64,000 nt of DNA from UBA4742 sp963785815. GTDB taxonomy: Bacteria; Actinomycetota; Acidimicrobiia; Acidimicrobiales; Acidimicrobilacustridaceae. Below the pieces are notes generated by a model. It was given only the letters and a program-made list of their open reading frames with translations, did not search any database and was not told where the DNA came from. Position numbers and translations under genes: made by a program. Positions 62,448 through 64,000 of the stretch are shown piece by piece. Every line of letters begins with the position of its first letter. Within the stretch, counting starts at the first letter, position 1. The DNA lies in NCBI GenBank assembly GCA_963785815.1, contig CAWAWN010000001.1:558001-622000 (forward strand). Reading direction: 5' to 3'.

Positions 62448-63943
62448 GCGAGACGCCCGCGACGCCGGCGCCCACCAGCGGCTACCGCGTGCCGCTGGCC
62501 CGCACCCGTCCGGACGGATCCAGCCCCTACGGCCGCGTGCCCCGCGCTGCGGCCAACCCCCGCCGCTCCTCCAACTGGGACCTGCTCGGCATCGTCCTCA
62601 TCCTGGTGGCGCTGCTGGTGTTCGGCTACGGCGAGTGGATCTCGGGCAAGCACACCGGGATGGGCATCATCGTCGCCCCCATCCTGACCATCCTGTCGCT
62701 GGCGGCTCTCAACCGGTCGGTCAAGGCCGAGCGGTCCTTCGACCTGCGCGGCCTGCTGCTCACCTCCATCGGCCTGCGCCTGCTCTTCAGCTACCCGCGC
62801 TTCCTGGGCGCGGCCGACGCCCTGACCTACAACCAGCAGGGCGCACGGCTGGCCGAGAGCTTCCGCAAGCTCGAGTTCGTCCACGTCGACGTGGGACCGG
62901 CAGCCCCGGTGCCGGGCACCGGCAGCTTGCGCTACATCGCCGGGCTGGGCCACCTGGTCACCGGGTCGAACTTCTTCGGCACCACCATGCTGTTCACCTT
63001 CCTGGGCTTCTGGGGCAGTTGGTTCCTGTACCGGGCCTTCCTGGTCGGCCTGCCCGACGCCGACCGGCGGCGCTACGCCCGCTTCGTCATGCTCTGGCCG
63101 TCGCTGCTGTACTGGCCCTCCAGCATCGGCAAGGACAGCTGGATGCTGGTCACCATCGCCCTCGCCGCGCTGGGCGCGGCCAAGATCCTCACTCGGGGCC
63201 GGGGCGGGTGGATCCTGCTGCTGATCGGGCTGGCCGGCGCCTCCCTGGTGCGACCCCACGTCTCCCTGCTCGTCTTCGTGGCCGTGCTGGTGGCCTTCCT
63301 GGTCGGCCGGCGGAACACCCGGGCCATGCCCGGCACCATCAGCCTGAGCGGCATCACCAAGGCGGTCGGCATCGTCGTGCTGCTGGTCGGCGGCGCGCTG
63401 CTGGCCCCGGCCACGGCCCACTTCCTGAAGATCAACGACCTGAGCACCGGCGCGGTGACCACCGCCCTGGCCCACACCCAGGCCCAGACCGGTGAGGGCA
63501 ACTCGGCCTTCCACGCCATCAACCCGAACTCGCCCATCGGCTACCCGATGGCCGCCTTCACCGTGCTGTTCCGGCCTCTCCCCGGTGAGGTCCGCAGCGC
63601 CGCCGGCCTGCTGGCGTCGGCCGAGGCCGCCGCCCTGCTGCTGCTGGTCGTCGTGGGCTGGCGTCGCCTGCTCGGCGCCTTCCACCGGCTGCGATCCGAG
63701 GCCTACGTCACCTTCGCCCTGGCCTACATCGCCATGTTCGCCTACGCCTTCTCCGCCATCGCCAACTTCGGCATCCTGGCCCGAGAACGGGTGCAGGTGC
63801 TGCCGTTCCTGTTCGTGCCCCTGAGCCTGCCCAAGTGGCGTCGACCGACGACGGATGGTGGAGCCGGCTCGAGCCACGACCGCACCGACCGCTCGAGCCG
63901 GACCCGAGGCATCGACCGCCTGGCCAGCCTGCGCCGGTCGTGA
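62444..63943 (+). CDS. Polysaccharide polymerase-like membrane protein
   Basis: A 499-residue protein with about 10-11 hydrophobic helices, starting with LLGIVLILVALLVFGYGEWI. A short loop with YPRFLGAADALTYNQQGARL and FVMLWPSLLYWPSSIGKDSW resembles glycan polymerase or membrane transferase proteins (EpsG or O-antigen ligase class). Sequence alone does not choose between polymerase and ligase. ATGA overlap with the Wzc-like gene ties it to polymer assembly. Confidence 0.78.
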   Translation: MSETPATPAPTSGYRVPLARTRPDGSSPYGRVPRAAANPRRSSNWDLLGIVLILVALLVFGYGEWISGKHTGMGIIVAPILTILSLAALNRSVKAERSFDLRGLLLTSIGLRLLFSYPRFLGAADALTYNQQGARLAESFRKLEFVHVDVGPAAPVPGTGSLRYIAGLGHLVTGSNFFGTTMLFTFLGFWGSWFLYRAFLVGLPDADRRRYARFVMLWPSLLYWPSSIGKDSWMLVTIALAALGAAKILTRGRGGWILLLIGLAGASLVRPHVSLLVFVAVLVAFLVGRRNTRAMPGTISLSGITKAVGIVVLLVGGALLAPATAHFLKINDLSTGAVTTALAHTQAQTGEGNSAFHAINPNSPIGYPMAAFTVLFRPLPGEVRSAAGLLASAEAAALLLLVVVGWRRLLGAFHRLRSEAYVTFALAYIAMFAYAFSAIANFGILARERVQVLPFLFVPLSLPKWRRPTTDGGAGSSHDRTDRSSRTRGIDRLASLRRS

Positions 63944-64000
63944 GCGGTCCGACCCGCCGGTCGGGACGCGACGCCGCCACGTCGACCGAGACCCAGGCCT
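63940..64000 (+). CDS. Possible next operon gene, cut by window edge
   Basis: GTG at 63940 overlaps the preceding stop (GTGA) and the frame stays open to the window end (VSGPTRRSGRDAATSTETQA). Only the overlap pattern supports it. Confidence 0.35.
   Translation, partial: MSGPTRRSGRDAATSTETQA

Overview
The window is high-GC (roughly 70% by eye) DNA with ATGA/GTGA start-stop overlaps and frequent GTG starts. It looks like an actinobacterial chromosome. The ECF sigma/mycothiol-type anti-sigma pair, DUF4012 protein, P1B-ATPase with hemerythrin tail and pgl-like surface glycan locus fit an Acidimicrobiia-like actinomycete, but the class is an inference.

Layout. (1) 1-4876: chromosomal flank with an ABC-2 type exporter (first gene cut by the window edge), an ArsR-SulP-hypothetical operon with a candidate operator, and a DUF167 gene. 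(2) 5051-11660: an accessory stretch starting with a 3' fragment of tRNA-Val. It holds a TacA/TacT toxin-antitoxin pair, a second decayed copy of the same module, an IS256-family insertion sequence, a P1B-type metal ATPase with a C-terminal hemerythrin domain, and a dead ABC fragment. (3) 11660-31867: a 20-kb integrative element in tRNA-Val(CAC). It has a tyrosine integrase beside the intact tRNA, a second tRNA-Val 3' fragment at the far end, and identical 21-bp direct repeats just inside both ends. Inside are a MobF relaxase with a 54-bp-period repeat (candidate oriT), an excisionase-like HTH gene and no visible type IV secretion genes, so it looks mobilizable rather than self-transmissible. 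Its cargo is defence-like: a Hachiman-type pair (HamA nuclease, HamB Ski2-like helicase), a PLD-helicase-DUF3427 protein, a TIGR02391/HEPN-like gene, a PD-(D/E)XK-like nuclease, and an RtcB-PrfH RNA repair/ribosome rescue pair. (4) 32086-36440: ECF sigma and anti-sigma, an amidase, a LPXTG-type surface protein and a DnaJ-domain ORF. (5) 36588-64000: a large surface-polysaccharide/glycan locus interrupted by a branched-chain amino acid (Liv) ABC operon. It has a PglF-like dehydratase, PglE-like aminotransferase, PglD-like acetyltransferase, PglC-like phosphoglycosyl transferase, several glycosyltransferases, a PglK/MsbA-like ABC exporter, a polysaccharide deacetylase, a Wzc-like co-polymerase/kinase and a polymerase-like membrane protein.

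A striking feature of regions 2 and 3 is reading-frame damage. Three island genes are each out of frame at a GC-dinucleotide run of 9-11 nt, the integrase has a compensated frameshift in its N-terminal domain, and the second TacT is broken. This may be genuine decay, slippage-based variation, or sequencing error; reads would decide. In the backbone, a DnaJ-domain ORF lies in the same frame directly after the stop codon of the LPXTG gene and has no ordinary start codon.
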